Shown here piece by piece: positions 55,508 to 64,000 of a DNA stretch of 64,000 nucleotides (positions are counted from its first letter, which is position 1; every line of letters starts with the position of its first letter). The notes below the pieces were generated by a model, which made no database searches, was not told the DNA's origin, and worked only from the letters and a program-made list of their open reading frames with translations. This DNA is from Porphyromonas pogonae (lineage in GTDB: Bacteria; Bacteroidota; Bacteroidia; Bacteroidales; Porphyromonadaceae), in the NCBI RefSeq assembly GCF_036320655.1, contig NZ_CP143258.1, forward strand, positions 2,456,001 to 2,520,000, in the 5' to 3' direction. Made by a program: the position numbers and the translations under genes.

Positions 55508-58123
55508 CTAAAGTTTGAAGAGGCAGGTCAAGAGAAATTCACGCCCTCTCAGCGGCATGCTATAGGAAATTCTGTTGGCATTGGAATATGATACTTCCTC
55601 ATAACTATCACTATTGAATAAGTTGTATACATTTGCATGAAACTGGAGCTGTTTGTTCATTCTATATTTGATCCCGAAATCAAGCATGTGTGTTTGTTTA
55701 TACTGACGGGCAGCTATCTCCGTTATTGTGTTTTCGTAAGACACTTGCAGATCCCATTGCTTTGACGGAAAGCAATAGATGCTCACGTCGTTGGCAAAAC
55801 GAGAAAAGACTTCGGAAGATCTGCCACCATTGATATTCCACGCATGTATTCCCATGACGTCATATGTAATCTTAAGCCATTTGATTTTTTTGAAGTTTGA
55901 TGACAGAGTATACATCAGATTATTGGACTTATTCTTAAAGACCTCTCCTTGCTGAGCAATAAGATAATCCATCAGTGTATAGCTACCCGAGAACTTGAAC
56001 GACAGACCATGATCTGTAAAGGACTTATCAATAGAGTATGTGCTAATAAATCTGCTACCATAATATACACTATCCTTTGTGCCCACGAGAGTAAAGGAAG
56101 GAGCATATTGATAGTTCGGCAAAGACTCCTTTCTATTACGTGTGTAGCTACAAGTCAAGTCCATAAAAAGCATATTGATCAAATTCTGATAATTCAGATT
56201 GAATACGCTACCACACAATGTCTCAGTATACAGCTTAGTAGGTAAAGAAACCTCTGTACGGTAATTACGTAATAGGAGGATCGGGCTGTAATACTCATCC
56301 AAGGCCTCACGTTTCTCATAAGATGCACCCAAACGCATGGTCCATTCGTCGGTAAGCCTGCTTTTCCAACTGATGTGAGGGGCACAACTCACAAAATCAT
56401 TCCGGTCTTGCACCTTACGATCCCATTGCAAGCGTAAAGAAGTCCACATCACGGGCAAGCTAAACGAAATATGCCCGGCCGATGAATAACGCCACAGGAT
56501 ATCCGGCAAAATCCCTGAGTGCAAAGATTGTACTTGAGCCTCGCCTCTTTCATTGCTACCGGCATTGAATGACGTGTACCGACTATCCTTGTACCTCAAC
56601 GCCCCTCCTATACTCAGGCTATACTTATTATCCTCCAGGGGGATTATGGTAGATATCTTGTTGTAAGTATAAAGTTCCTTTTGCTTATAATGGTTTTGTC
56701 GCAGTGAAGGATTTTGTGCTGTTTCTCCTTGGGCAAAATCGAGCCACTCCTTTTCATTATTATACTGGATCAATGAGGTTAAGTCATAAGTAAGCTTGCT
56801 TGCGGAAAAAGAAGCTTTCAGGTTGTTTTGGAATTTAGAGGGTTTGTACTCCTGATTTTGTGTGATATTTCTGTCATTGTCCTGCATCAGCATACTTTGA
56901 GACAGTCGCGAGAAAGATGTTTTGAGTTCATCCAGAACGTAAATCTTGTTGGCATTGAGTTCATACTTCAGCTCTGGCGTGTATACATCATGCTTATTCT
57001 TCTTATAACTTTGTTGCCGTATGGTTATCGGCACCGCATCTAAGGTCTCGAAATGATACAAGTTATCTGCATGCCGGCGATCACTATAGGCGGTGATCCC
57101 TAACCTCATCTCGGAATTCTTACCCAGATCGACAAGATCATTGAGACTTGCCGAAAAAGATTTGTTCCTCAAATATCTTTGCGGTGAGAGCGGTGAAATA
57201 AATAGATTATCAATAGAAAGGAAAGGATAGGGCTCGGCAAGGTAGCTTTCAATATTCATAACATTGATGTGCTCTTTGTTTGTGGAGGAAAGGTCTCGCC
57301 CTCTATTGTTCATCTGAGCTGTAAGCATGAGTTGATTGCGGGGCAAGAGTTGCATGAGAAATATGGTATTATCGTAAATAGCAGGACTACCGCCTATACC
57401 GCCCTTGGCCTCGCCGAATGGTCGCACCAAGAAACCTTTTTTGAGTTTTACGTTTATTGCGGCATTGTCGCTGTATGTTTTGTCTTTGAGAGCCTTTATC
57501 GGCTGGTGATTTTCCAGCACCTGTATCTGAGACACTGCCTCTACCGGCATATTCTGTGATGCTTGGTTGTATCTACTGCCCAAGAGATCTTTGCCCTCGA
57601 TGTAGAATTTATTGATCGATTTTCCTTGATATGATAGTGTGCCGTCATCCGCCACACTCACACCGGGCAGCTTCTTGAGCATATCTGCCAAATATTGGTC
57701 GCTCTGATCCACAAAAGACGAGGCATTGTAGACCAGCGTATCGCTTTTGCGCTTGATAGGCTGGGCTTTTACCACCACCTCTCTCAGATTGAAGTCCTGC
57801 TTACTTAGATAGACTGTATGCACAGAGCGCTGCTGTAGCATACGGATCTCCACTCTTTGCTTACGATAGCCCAGTAGTGAGATACTCACATAGGCACTAT
57901 GCGAATCAGCAGACAGTGATACCTCTCCCTGCTTATTGGCAAGGCTATAGGTCTGTGCTTGGTCAGATGCAGTGAATACTCGGCATACGGCATCGGCAAT
58001 AGGCTTTTTGGTCTCGCTATCTTTGATGCTGAGGGTATACTTACTTGCTTCTTGTGCACAAAGGGGGTTCTGACCAACGGAAAGTAAGCAAGCCAGTACA
58101 CAAAACAATAATCTCAATTTCAT
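55508..58123 (-). CDS. TonB-dependent receptor-like outer-membrane protein (GLPGLI partner)
   Basis: An outer-membrane protein of about 871 aa. The start is at MKLRLLFC, 7 codons into the longest frame, because it gives a clean signal peptide ending LCAQ. A CarboxypepD/Cna-B-like domain (about 30-105) is followed by a plug-like region (VYNASSFVDQSDQYLADMLKKLPGVSV) and a large barrel. It lacks the SusC consensus around GSRAANG, and no SusD gene is adjacent. It follows the GLPGLI gene directly, a pairing common in Bacteroidetes. Its substrate is unknown. Confidence 0.85.
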   Translation of the reverse strand: MKLRLLFCVLACLLSVGQNPLCAQEASKYTLSIKDSETKKPIADAVCRVFTASDQAQTYSLANKQGEVSLSADSHSAYVSISLLGYRKQRVEIRMLQQRSVHTVYLSKQDFNLREVVVKAQPIKRKSDTLVYNASSFVDQSDQYLADMLKKLPGVSVADDGTLSYQGKSINKFYIEGKDLLGSRYNQASQNMPVEAVSQIQVLENHQPIKALKDKTYSDNAAINVKLKKGFLVRPFGEAKGGIGGSPAIYDNTIFLMQLLPRNQLMLTAQMNNRGRDLSSTNKEHINVMNIESYLAEPYPFLSIDNLFISPLSPQRYLRNKSFSASLNDLVDLGKNSEMRLGITAYSDRRHADNLYHFETLDAVPITIRQQSYKKNKHDVYTPELKYELNANKIYVLDELKTSFSRLSQSMLMQDNDRNITQNQEYKPSKFQNNLKASFSASKLTYDLTSLIQYNNEKEWLDFAQGETAQNPSLRQNHYKQKELYTYNKISTIIPLEDNKYSLSIGGALRYKDSRYTSFNAGSNERGEAQVQSLHSGILPDILWRYSSAGHISFSLPVMWTSLRLQWDRKVQDRNDFVSCAPHISWKSRLTDEWTMRLGASYEKREALDEYYSPILLLRNYRTEVSLPTKLYTETLCGSVFNLNYQNLINMLFMDLTCSYTRNRKESLPNYQYAPSFTLVGTKDSVYYGSRFISTYSIDKSFTDHGLSFKFSGSYTLMDYLIAQQGEVFKNKSNNLMYTLSSNFKKIKWLKITYDVMGIHAWNINGGRSSEVFSRFANDVSIYCFPSKQWDLQVSYENTITEIAARQYKQTHMLDFGIKYRMNKQLQFHANVYNLFNSDSYEEVSYSNANRISYSMPLRGREFLLTCLFKL

Positions 58124-58146
58124 CGGCAAGGCTATTAACTCCACTA

Positions 58147-59001
58147 TTATTGTAGCTCTATGGGGTTATATGGTTTGGGTGGGACGGAGGCTTGGGTCTC
58201 TTTGTCTATGATCACGCCACGAGCAATAAGGGACTTCACCGGATCGGCACAGTAGTTCTTCTCTGCCTTCATGGCATCTTGTCGTGTCACGCTTTTCCAT
58301 TTTCCATCGGACATATAGATAGGGTCATTGCCCTTTATGACCTCCAGTCCTGCCAGCGTAAAGTCATAGTGGCCATGGGTATCGGTTAGTTTAAAAATAA
58401 GTCCAGGCAATCCGCCGAATAAGTAAGGGCCAAATGGTAGCTCTACCTCCTCTGTGTACCATGCCACATAGTCTCTTCCACGAAAAGCAGTCGTAGCCTT
58501 TTTACATTTGTACCCGGCTATGATGCTATCGCCAGGCGCCAGTGTCCACTGCTGCGTGGGTGTTTTTTCTGAGTAGGTATAGTCGTTCAGACCGATACTG
58601 ATATAAACGTTAGTTAAATTTGAAGTTCGATTCAAGAAGACAATGGGGCTAAATCTGTTTCTCAAGGCCTTATCTTGCATGATGGGCATCAACTCTAGCA
58701 CAGACTTCTTCTCTGTAACACCTACATCATAGATAGAATCGCGTCTGTACTGATTGTAATCCCAGAATTTATTCACCGAGTCTCCCACCTGTAGCATACA
58801 TAGTCCTGATATCTTGTGATCTGATTGTGCATCAGGTTGCCTCTTCATATCATAATATACACGGTATTTGGCATGATCCAATATTGATACTTTGGCAGGG
58901 TCCAATGACATGTTGCCCGCCCCCTGTATTTTGGGTTGCTGAGCATATAAGCACGACACTGACAAGCCTAATAAAGCAATGAAAAGAATGTGTTTGTTCA
59001 T
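58147..59001 (-). CDS. GLPGLI family protein
   Basis: A 284-aa exported protein named for the motif GLPGLI, visible at residues 197-202 inside GPYLFGGLPGLIFKL. Signal peptide to about LYAQ (21). WYTEEVELPFGPY is also typical. The family is found in Bacteroidetes, usually beside a TonB-dependent receptor as here (23 bases to its start), and has no established biochemical role. Its upstream region carries a four-unit GTCGAC array at 59083-59154. Confidence 0.92.
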   Translation of the reverse strand: MNKHILFIALLGLSVSCLYAQQPKIQGAGNMSLDPAKVSILDHAKYRVYYDMKRQPDAQSDHKISGLCMLQVGDSVNKFWDYNQYRRDSIYDVGVTEKKSVLELMPIMQDKALRNRFSPIVFLNRTSNLTNVYISIGLNDYTYSEKTPTQQWTLAPGDSIIAGYKCKKATTAFRGRDYVAWYTEEVELPFGPYLFGGLPGLIFKLTDTHGHYDFTLAGLEVIKGNDPIYMSDGKWKSVTRQDAMKAEKNYCADPVKSLIARGVIIDKETQASVPPKPYNPIELQ

Positions 59002-59082
59002 TTTGCGATATGTTATTTTTCAATGATATTAAAGATACTAAATATGTTAAATATACAAAGAATATTTGCTGCTCCCGAAACT

Positions 59083-59154
59083 GTCGACATATTTGCCCGA
59101 AACTGTCGACATATTTGCCTGAAACTGTCGACATATTCGCCCAAAACTGTCGAC
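59083..59154 (+). repeat. four-unit 22-bp array with GTCGAC core
   Basis: GTCGAC begins at 59083, 59105, 59127 and 59149, exactly 22 apart. Each core lies in CTGTCGACAT, followed by an ATTTGCC-like spacer and GAAACT. It sits 80-150 bases upstream of the GLPGLI start codon. The same unit occurs, inverted, at 63371-63486. Confidence 0.92.
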
Positions 59155-59246
59155 ATCTTGTAAGGATAATATAAAACAATCACCAAAACATTCATACAAT
59201 AATATGTTATGAACATTTTGGTGAAACAGAAATTAATACCGACAGA

Positions 59247-60101
59247 TCAATTAATGATTTTAATGGAAAAGGGCTCTATCTCTACGATCTTTTGTTTGTA
59301 CAAAGCTCCGGCAACCATCTTGAATGTCTTTTTACTCATCCCGGTAAGAGCTTCTATTTGGTCCGGATCACTCTTGTCTCCGATGGGAAGCGTACCACCG
59401 TTGCGGTGCAACAGTCGCATCAGCTTGTCACTTCCGCTACTCACTTTGTCGTATCCTACGGGCTTTATCGAAAGATCGAGCTTATCGTCTTCTCGCATTC
59501 TCACCACATATGCCGTTAGCTCGGCTCCTATATTCAAAGGCATGGGGCATTCATTACGATAGATGATACCTTTATATTTACTATCGACTATTACCTTGAA
59601 TCCGACCTCATTCTTTTCATACACGATGGCTTTTACAGCGGCTCCCGGCTTATAATCGGGTATAAGGTTGCCGATGTGCTTGTTTATTTTGGTAGATCCT
59701 ACGATCTTACGGCTTATGAGATCAATATAAAGGTAAACGACAAACTCATCACCTTCATGGATCAGAGTCTTCTGTTCTTTGAACGGGACAAAGATGTCCT
59801 TATGAATCCCCCAGTCCATAAAAGCCCCGGCATCAGTGGTGCCCACGCAAGTCATCAGGGCGGCATCGCCTACTTCGGCGACAGGGTGCAGGGTAGTTCC
59901 AATAAGGCGGCCCTCATTGTCATGATAGATAAACACATCCAAAAGGTCACCACTCTCTATGTCATCGGGAAGATATTTCTTAGGTACCAAAATCTCCGCC
60001 CCGTTACCCCCGTCAACATATGCCCCAATAGATACGAGGCGCAATACTTCCAGTTGATTCATTTTGCCCAACCGGTAGGCTGTTTTATTATTATCTTCCA
60101 T
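59247..60101 (-). CDS. cvfB: S1-domain RNA-binding protein (CvfB-like)
   Basis: A 284-aa cytosolic protein of the CvfB/YitL family: repeated S1-like barrels (one at VGTTDAGAFMDWGIHKDIFVP, one at KAIVYEKNEVGFKVIVDSKYKGIIYRNE) and a C-terminal winged helix (about 220-284, LPIGDKSDPDQIEALTGMSKKTFKMVAGALYKQ). Staphylococcal CvfB binds RNA and affects virulence gene expression; the role here is probably RNA binding in general. It starts 6 bases after the double-PDZ gene and ends the tsaD-cinA-PDZ-cvfB run. Confidence 0.9.
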   Translation of the reverse strand: MEDNNKTAYRLGKMNQLEVLRLVSIGAYVDGGNGAEILVPKKYLPDDIESGDLLDVFIYHDNEGRLIGTTLHPVAEVGDAALMTCVGTTDAGAFMDWGIHKDIFVPFKEQKTLIHEGDEFVVYLYIDLISRKIVGSTKINKHIGNLIPDYKPGAAVKAIVYEKNEVGFKVIVDSKYKGIIYRNECPMPLNIGAELTAYVVRMREDDKLDLSIKPVGYDKVSSGSDKLMRLLHRNGGTLPIGDKSDPDQIEALTGMSKKTFKMVAGALYKQKIVEIEPFSIKIIN

Positions 60102-60107
60102 CTTTGT

Positions 60108-61520
60108 TTAATCGGGTAATATTACGGATTCATCCATCAGCTTAGGAGTTACGAGTACGGTATACGTCTGCCCGTCACGCTCGAACTCTACCACCGCCTC
60201 TGTATGGCCTTGCGGATTGACATATGGTCTAAATGAAAAGAGGTAAGAGAACACGGGGGAGTACTTGTTGCTGTCAAAAGCCTTGGCTATCTGTTCATAG
60301 CGTTCCTTGTCCCAGTAACGACAGTGCTTGACCTGACTGCTATTGGTAAACTCATTGCGCATGTCTCTATACTTGTTCGTTTGGTTCACAAAGTTGATAT
60401 AGTCATTGGATAATGCCACAGGCGACGATTGTTTAATCTCCACACCATTGATCTTTACAATCTTGTCACCATCTCTCATCCCGGCTTTGAATGCAGGTGA
60501 ATCAGGCTCCACATCTACGATTTTGCTAAGGTCAAAAGAATCAAAAAGGAGTCCCATGGCATTGTAGCGATGTATGCCGAAGCGATAAGCCGGCTTCACT
60601 GCCTGACGAATGAAAGGAAATTGCAGCATCATAGCGGGCACAGTGTACTCAGCATACGTCTCCAGAGGCATAGGTTCTGATAGCAGCTCCTGCGATGTAC
60701 ATTTCCACAGTTCGACTTTAGGATTTTTACCACTGAGCATCCTCACGGTAAACTCAAGGTGGTAAGGTGCAGCTACAGCAGGCACGCCCAGTGGGATGAG
60801 TGGCAAATCCACCATCTCCTTATTGTCAAAGTCATACCTCCATGATCGCATAGGAGCTTCAGGTATAACAGTGATATCCTTATTGGATTGCAAGGAATAG
60901 AAACAATCGACTATGATATCGGCTCCCGTGGAGACTTCTTTGAGCCCCACTTCTTCGAGTTGCTCTCGGAGAATATCGGCAATCTTGGCATCTCTATCCG
61001 ATATATCGGCATCGACTTGTGAGAAAGTGAATGTATGAAGATGAGACGGATTGAATGTTTTGTCCGTTTGGAAAAGAAACGGATAAGTAAGTCTGCGCTC
61101 ATTCATGTCCTCCAAGCTATAGAAAGCGAACCCTTCTGCCAGCTGCGCTTCCGTGAGCGTATTCTTGGGTTTGCAGTCTTTTGACAAGAATCGTTCCATA
61201 TGCTTGCCTGTGAGATTGGATATTGTGAGTAGCCTGATGTCAGCTCCTCCTTTGAGAAGAAGCTCTACCTGCTGCTCGTTGAGACCAACGGTGGATATGT
61301 CATTGATCTTTTCAATGATGTCATGTACCTTAATGCCGGCTTTGTCGGCTGCGCTATTGGGCAGTACCGATATTACCACGGGCATGTCAAATCCCCATCC
61401 GGTCATGTTGCTTCGCTGGAAGCTCATCCCTACACGGCATACTTCATTGCTCGGTATTTGGGCTTGCAGGAGCGTAAGCCCCGTCAATAGCATGAAGAAG
61501 AATAGTCCTAATCTTTTCAT
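60108..61520 (-). CDS. exported double-PDZ protein
   Basis: An exported protein of about 470 aa. The start is at MKRLGLFFF, 3 codons into the longest frame; the signal peptide ends LLQAQ. One PDZ domain is near the N-terminus (residues 25-105, VISVLPNSAADKAGIKVHDIIEKINDI). A middle beta region (about 150-300) resembles DUF4136-type lipoprotein domains. A second PDZ lies near the C-terminus (VDVEPDSPAFKAGMRDGDKIVKINGVEI). There is no protease domain, so it probably binds C-terminal peptides or acts as a scaffold in the periplasm. It lies between cinA and cvfB in one operon. Confidence 0.8.
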   Translation of the reverse strand: MKRLGLFFFMLLTGLTLLQAQIPSNEVCRVGMSFQRSNMTGWGFDMPVVISVLPNSAADKAGIKVHDIIEKINDISTVGLNEQQVELLLKGGADIRLLTISNLTGKHMERFLSKDCKPKNTLTEAQLAEGFAFYSLEDMNERRLTYPFLFQTDKTFNPSHLHTFTFSQVDADISDRDAKIADILREQLEEVGLKEVSTGADIIVDCFYSLQSNKDITVIPEAPMRSWRYDFDNKEMVDLPLIPLGVPAVAAPYHLEFTVRMLSGKNPKVELWKCTSQELLSEPMPLETYAEYTVPAMMLQFPFIRQAVKPAYRFGIHRYNAMGLLFDSFDLSKIVDVEPDSPAFKAGMRDGDKIVKINGVEIKQSSPVALSNDYINFVNQTNKYRDMRNEFTNSSQVKHCRYWDKERYEQIAKAFDSNKYSPVFSYLFSFRPYVNPQGHTEAVVEFERDGQTYTVLVTPKLMDESVILPD

Positions 61521-61551
61521 AATTCTCAATCTTATCTCTTGTCTCTGTCTG

Positions 61552-62043
61552 TTATTTGTTTGATTGCTGGATGATTTCTATCGTCTTTGTGAGAAGAATA
61601 CTTGCTGTTTGTTGCCTCACATGCCGGCGTGTTCCGGGCACAAAGAGTCTTTGGGTAAAGGCATTGTCATCGCCCCATGCAATACCGATCCACACGGTGC
61701 CCGGTGGGTCGGCGGGGTTGTCGGTAGATGGTCCGGCGTAGCCTGTTGTGGACAGTCCGATGTCAGCACTCATGAGTAGCCTCACATTTTGTGCCATTTG
61801 CATTGCCACGGGTTGGCTGACGGCGGTGTATTTGTCGAGATCATGGCGGTCGACTCCGAGCACTCGCTCTTTGATATCATTGTGATAAGCCACGATGGAG
61901 CCCTTATATACCTTGGATACTCCTGCTACATCGGTGAGCATGCTACTGACGAGCCCGCCGGTGCAGCTCTCCGCCACGGCGATGGTGAGGTGACGGGCGG
62001 ATAGTAATTGAATCAGTTTTTGGAGCAGCAATTGGTCAGCCAT
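61552..62043 (-). CDS. pncC: CinA C-terminal domain / NMN amidohydrolase
   Basis: A 163-aa stand-alone CinA C-terminal domain. AVAESCTGGLVSSMLTD carries the catalytic serine/threonine region of nicotinamide-mononucleotide deamidase, which recycles NMN to nicotinate mononucleotide. GLSTTGYAGP and GTVWIGIAWG complete the family pattern. The N-terminal MoaB-like half found in full CinA is absent, as in other PncC proteins. It starts 11 bases after tsaD. Confidence 0.9.
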   Translation of the reverse strand: MADQLLLQKLIQLLSARHLTIAVAESCTGGLVSSMLTDVAGVSKVYKGSIVAYHNDIKERVLGVDRHDLDKYTAVSQPVAMQMAQNVRLLMSADIGLSTTGYAGPSTDNPADPPGTVWIGIAWGDDNAFTQRLFVPGTRRHVRQQTASILLTKTIEIIQQSNK

Positions 62044-62054
62044 CTTTCATTTGT

Positions 62055-63086
62055 TTATAGCGTTACACGGGCAAAGGGCACGGCATCGATAGGACAAAAA
62101 TCATTTTGGACGTATTTGAAGTAACCGCTCATGGCTACCATGGCGGCATTGTCGGTGGTGTAGGCGAATTTGGGGATGTAAATATTCCAGCGATATCGCC
62201 GGGCATGATCGGCAAAAGCGTCTCTAAGCCCTGTATTGGCTGACACGCCACCTGCCACAGCCACTTCGTTGATGCCAAGTTCTTTGGCAGCCTTGCGTAA
62301 TTTGTGCATCAAGATGTCTATGACGGTAGCTTGCAATGAGGCGCAAAGGTCGGCTTTATGCTGCTCCACAAAGTGGGGATTGTCTTTGAGATGATCACGT
62401 AGGGTGTAGAGAAACGACGTTTTGAGTCCGCTGAAGCTGTAGTCATATCCCGGCACATGAGGTTTGCTGAAGGCAAAGGCGTGGGGGTTGCCCTCATTAG
62501 CAAGCTTGTTTACTATGGGGCCACCGGGGTAGCCGAGTCCCATGACTTTGGCGCATTTGTCAAATGCTTCTCCGGCTGCATCGTCTATGGTTTGTCCTAT
62601 AATTTGCATTTCATAGGGTGATTTGACGAGTACGATCTGGGAATTGCCGCCCGAAACGAGCAGACACAGGAAAGGGAACCGGGGGCTGCAATGCTCCTCA
62701 CCCTCTTCTTCAATAAAATGGGCCAATACGTGGGCATGTAAGTGGTTGACCTCCATCATGGGTATGCCCAGCGAAAGTGATAGCCCTTTGGCAAAGCTGG
62801 TGCCCACGAGCAGCGACCCCAATAGGCCGGGGCCACGGGTAAAGGCTATGGCGTCGAGGTCGGATGCTACTATGCCGGCTCGTTTGATGGCTTCGCTCAC
62901 GACGGGGATAATATTCTGCTGATGAGCACGGCTTGCAAGCTCGGGCACAACTCCGCCGTAGGCGTTGTGAACTGATTGGCTTGCGATGACGTTGCTCAGC
63001 AAAGTGTGGTTACAGATGACTGAAGCGGAGGTATCATCGCACGAGCTTTCGATGCCGAGTATATAAGTTTTGTTACTGTGAGACAT
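62055..63086 (-). CDS. tsaD: tRNA N6-threonylcarbamoyladenosine transferase
   Basis: A 343-aa ASKHA-fold enzyme that transfers threonylcarbamoyl to A37 of ANN-decoding tRNAs. The N-terminus has GIESSCDDTSAS. The metal-binding histidines are H115 and H119 in NHLHAHVLAHF. LVSGGNSQIVLV, GEAFDKCAKVMGLGYPGG and AGGVSANTGLR are the other signatures. A TACTTTTG -7 box lies on the minus strand at 63110-63117, 23 bases before the start. It is the first gene of a four-gene run. Confidence 0.96.
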   Translation of the reverse strand: MSHSNKTYILGIESSCDDTSASVICNHTLLSNVIASQSVHNAYGGVVPELASRAHQQNIIPVVSEAIKRAGIVASDLDAIAFTRGPGLLGSLLVGTSFAKGLSLSLGIPMMEVNHLHAHVLAHFIEEEGEEHCSPRFPFLCLLVSGGNSQIVLVKSPYEMQIIGQTIDDAAGEAFDKCAKVMGLGYPGGPIVNKLANEGNPHAFAFSKPHVPGYDYSFSGLKTSFLYTLRDHLKDNPHFVEQHKADLCASLQATVIDILMHKLRKAAKELGINEVAVAGGVSANTGLRDAFADHARRYRWNIYIPKFAYTTDNAAMVAMSGYFKYVQNDFCPIDAVPFARVTL

Positions 63087-63109
63087 GATTATTGCTTATT
63101 ACAATTTTA

Positions 63110-63117
63110 CAAAAGTA
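63110..63117 (-). promoter_or_regulatory. -7 box of tsaD
   Basis: TACTTTTG on the minus strand matches TAnnTTTG. No -33 element is seen. Confidence 0.5.
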
Positions 63118-63619
63118 ACAAAATAAATACGACCATTTAACGCTTTTTAGTACATTATACTTATAAAAATAAGTGGATGGAGCCAAAAACGTAAGCGCGA
63201 TTCTGCCCCAAAGGGCAAAGCAAGGGCGCATGCCGCTGCGTGGAGGAGGGGGTGTTGTGAGGGTTATGGACAAGGCGTGTAGGCGTGGTAGCAGAGGCAC
63301 GTCAAGGGGCATGCTCAGGGGGCTATGAAGCGGCATCAGAAAAGGGATGTAGACTTGTGCCGAGGGGGATGTCGACAAGCCCCCAAAAATATGTCGACAG
63401 TTTCGGCAAAATATGTCGACAGTTTCGGGCAAATATGTCGACAGTTTTGAGCAAATATGTCGACAGTTTCGGCGGAATATGTCGACATTGCAAAAACGCC
63501 TCATCTGTCATCGCCGGCAGGCTCTCTTTGCACTCCCTTACAAGGCTACAAATTCACGCCTGCTTTGCAGCCCCCGAAGCTCGTGCGGCAAGACGACACG
63601 GGGCGATGCAAAAGGGCTG
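63118..63619. other. intergenic region between mfd and tsaD
   Basis: About 500 bases, unusually GC-rich for an intergenic region here (63180-63360). It contains the GTCGAC array and no gene I can support. Confidence 0.5.
63371..63486 (-). repeat. six-unit 22-bp array with GTCGAC core
   Basis: GTCGAC begins at 63371, 63393, 63415, 63437, 63459 and 63481, always 22 apart. Spacers read AGTTTCGG...AAATAT, the reverse complement of those at 59083-59154, so the two arrays are the same repeat in opposite orientation. The outermost units are the most diverged. Confidence 0.93.
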
Positions 63620-64000
63620 TCAGATGAGGGGTTGGCTGATGATCTCAAGACATTTGTCCACGGCCTGCTGCACGGAATGGATGTCTTTGACTCGAATGAT
63701 ACGGCGGTTTTTGAGCTGCTTGATCTCGCACTCGCGCGAGTGATAGCCTATGAAGGTGAGCAGCTTGGTAAACATGTTGGAGCGGTAGTAAAGGCTCTTG
63801 TCATCGCCGATGAGGTGGAAACTCATCTGACCACCTCGCAGCACGATCTTCTCTATGCCCAAGTTGCGCCCCAAACGACGGAGTTTGGGTACGAGTATAA
63901 GCTCAAGGGCTGAGACGGGCAGACGCCCGAAGCGGTCGGTCATCCTTTGTCTGAAAGCCTCCAGCTCATTGTCCGTCTTCAGGTTGTCAAGCTCACGATA
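63620..64000 (-). CDS. mfd: transcription-repair coupling factor, C-terminal end (partial)
   Basis: The last 126 codons of a minus-strand gene that runs out of the window. MTDRFGRLPVSALELI and LRRLGRNLGIEKIVLRGG match the C-terminal regulatory domain (D7) of Mfd, which removes stalled RNA polymerase and recruits UvrA. The frame is open to the last base. Helicase motifs lie outside the window. Confidence 0.85.
   Translation of the reverse strand, partial: YRELDNLKTDNELEAFRQRMTDRFGRLPVSALELILVPKLRRLGRNLGIEKIVLRGGQMSFHLIGDDKSLYYRSNMFTKLLTFIGYHSRECEIKQLKNRRIIRVKDIHSVQQAVDKCLEIISQPLI

Noticed and set aside
59083-63486. CRISPR array interpretation of the GTCGAC repeats
   Set aside because: The whole period is 22 bp, with a 6-10-bp core and semi-conserved spacers. 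CRISPR repeats are 23-50 bp with unique spacers of similar length, and no cas gene is in the window.
59083-63486. Composite transposon bounded by the two GTCGAC arrays
   Set aside because: The segment holds core genes (tsaD, cvfB, pncC), the arrays have no transposase or target duplication, and the repeat number differs between the ends.

Overview
The window looks like a member of the Bacteroidales, probably Porphyromonas or a close relative. The sequence evidence is: SusC/SusD outer-membrane pairs, a FecR/ECF-sigma regulator, GLPGLI and TlpA/DUF4369-type proteins, Bacteroidetes -7 promoter boxes (TAnnTTTG) in front of genes and tRNAs, a dipeptidyl peptidase IV, and an IS5-family element that resembles IS1126 of P. 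gingivalis. Genus is an inference from gene and IS content; there is no rRNA in the window.

Layout. 1-0.6 kb: end of pgk, a MITE copy and initiator tRNA-fMet. 0.7-5.6 kb (minus): operon nfnA-nfnB-priA; PriA has lost its Walker A and motif VI. 5.8-7.6 kb: tRNA-Gln, a 22-bp-period palindromic array, a START-like protein and elongator tRNA-Met. 7.7-9.9 kb (minus): C69 dipeptidase and a methyltransferase. 10.4-11.8 kb: a complete IS5-family element. 12-21.2 kb (minus): ECF sigma, FecR, SusC with an STN signalling domain, SusD and two thioredoxin-fold proteins, one regulated uptake locus. 21.8-31 kb (plus): a starch/alpha-glucan type locus with GH97, SusC, SusD and SusE, in which susC is split by an IS1126-like element with a 5-bp target duplication. 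31.5-36 kb: a small outer-membrane protein, a second 22-bp array, an unlisted 44-codon gene with its own promoter, operator-like palindrome and terminator, and a GH20 hexosaminidase. 36.3-44.4 kb (minus): membrane protein, the rlmL-dpp4-purD operon and a phosphosugar mutase. 45-48 kb: fructose-6-phosphate aldolase/transaldolase, tRNA-Ile2(CAU) and a large TlpA-like protein. 48.3-55.4 kb: SUI1 factor and uridine-kinase fusion (minus), GNAT-like protein (plus), YceI lipoprotein (minus), parE (plus). 55.5-64 kb (minus): TonB-dependent receptor with its GLPGLI partner, then cvfB, a double-PDZ protein, cinA/pncC, tsaD and the end of mfd, with two GTCGAC-centred 22-bp arrays near 59.1 and 63.4 kb.

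The accessory signal is concentrated in three things. First, a family of 187-bp MITEs (five copies, all in one orientation) shares its terminal repeats and 5-bp target duplications with the IS1126-like element. Second, four separate intergenic arrays share an exact 22-bp period but have three unrelated cores. Third, a tiny complete transcription unit lies at about 33 kb. The disrupted alpha-glucan locus and the ATPase-motif-deficient PriA are the most notable changes in otherwise ordinary genes.
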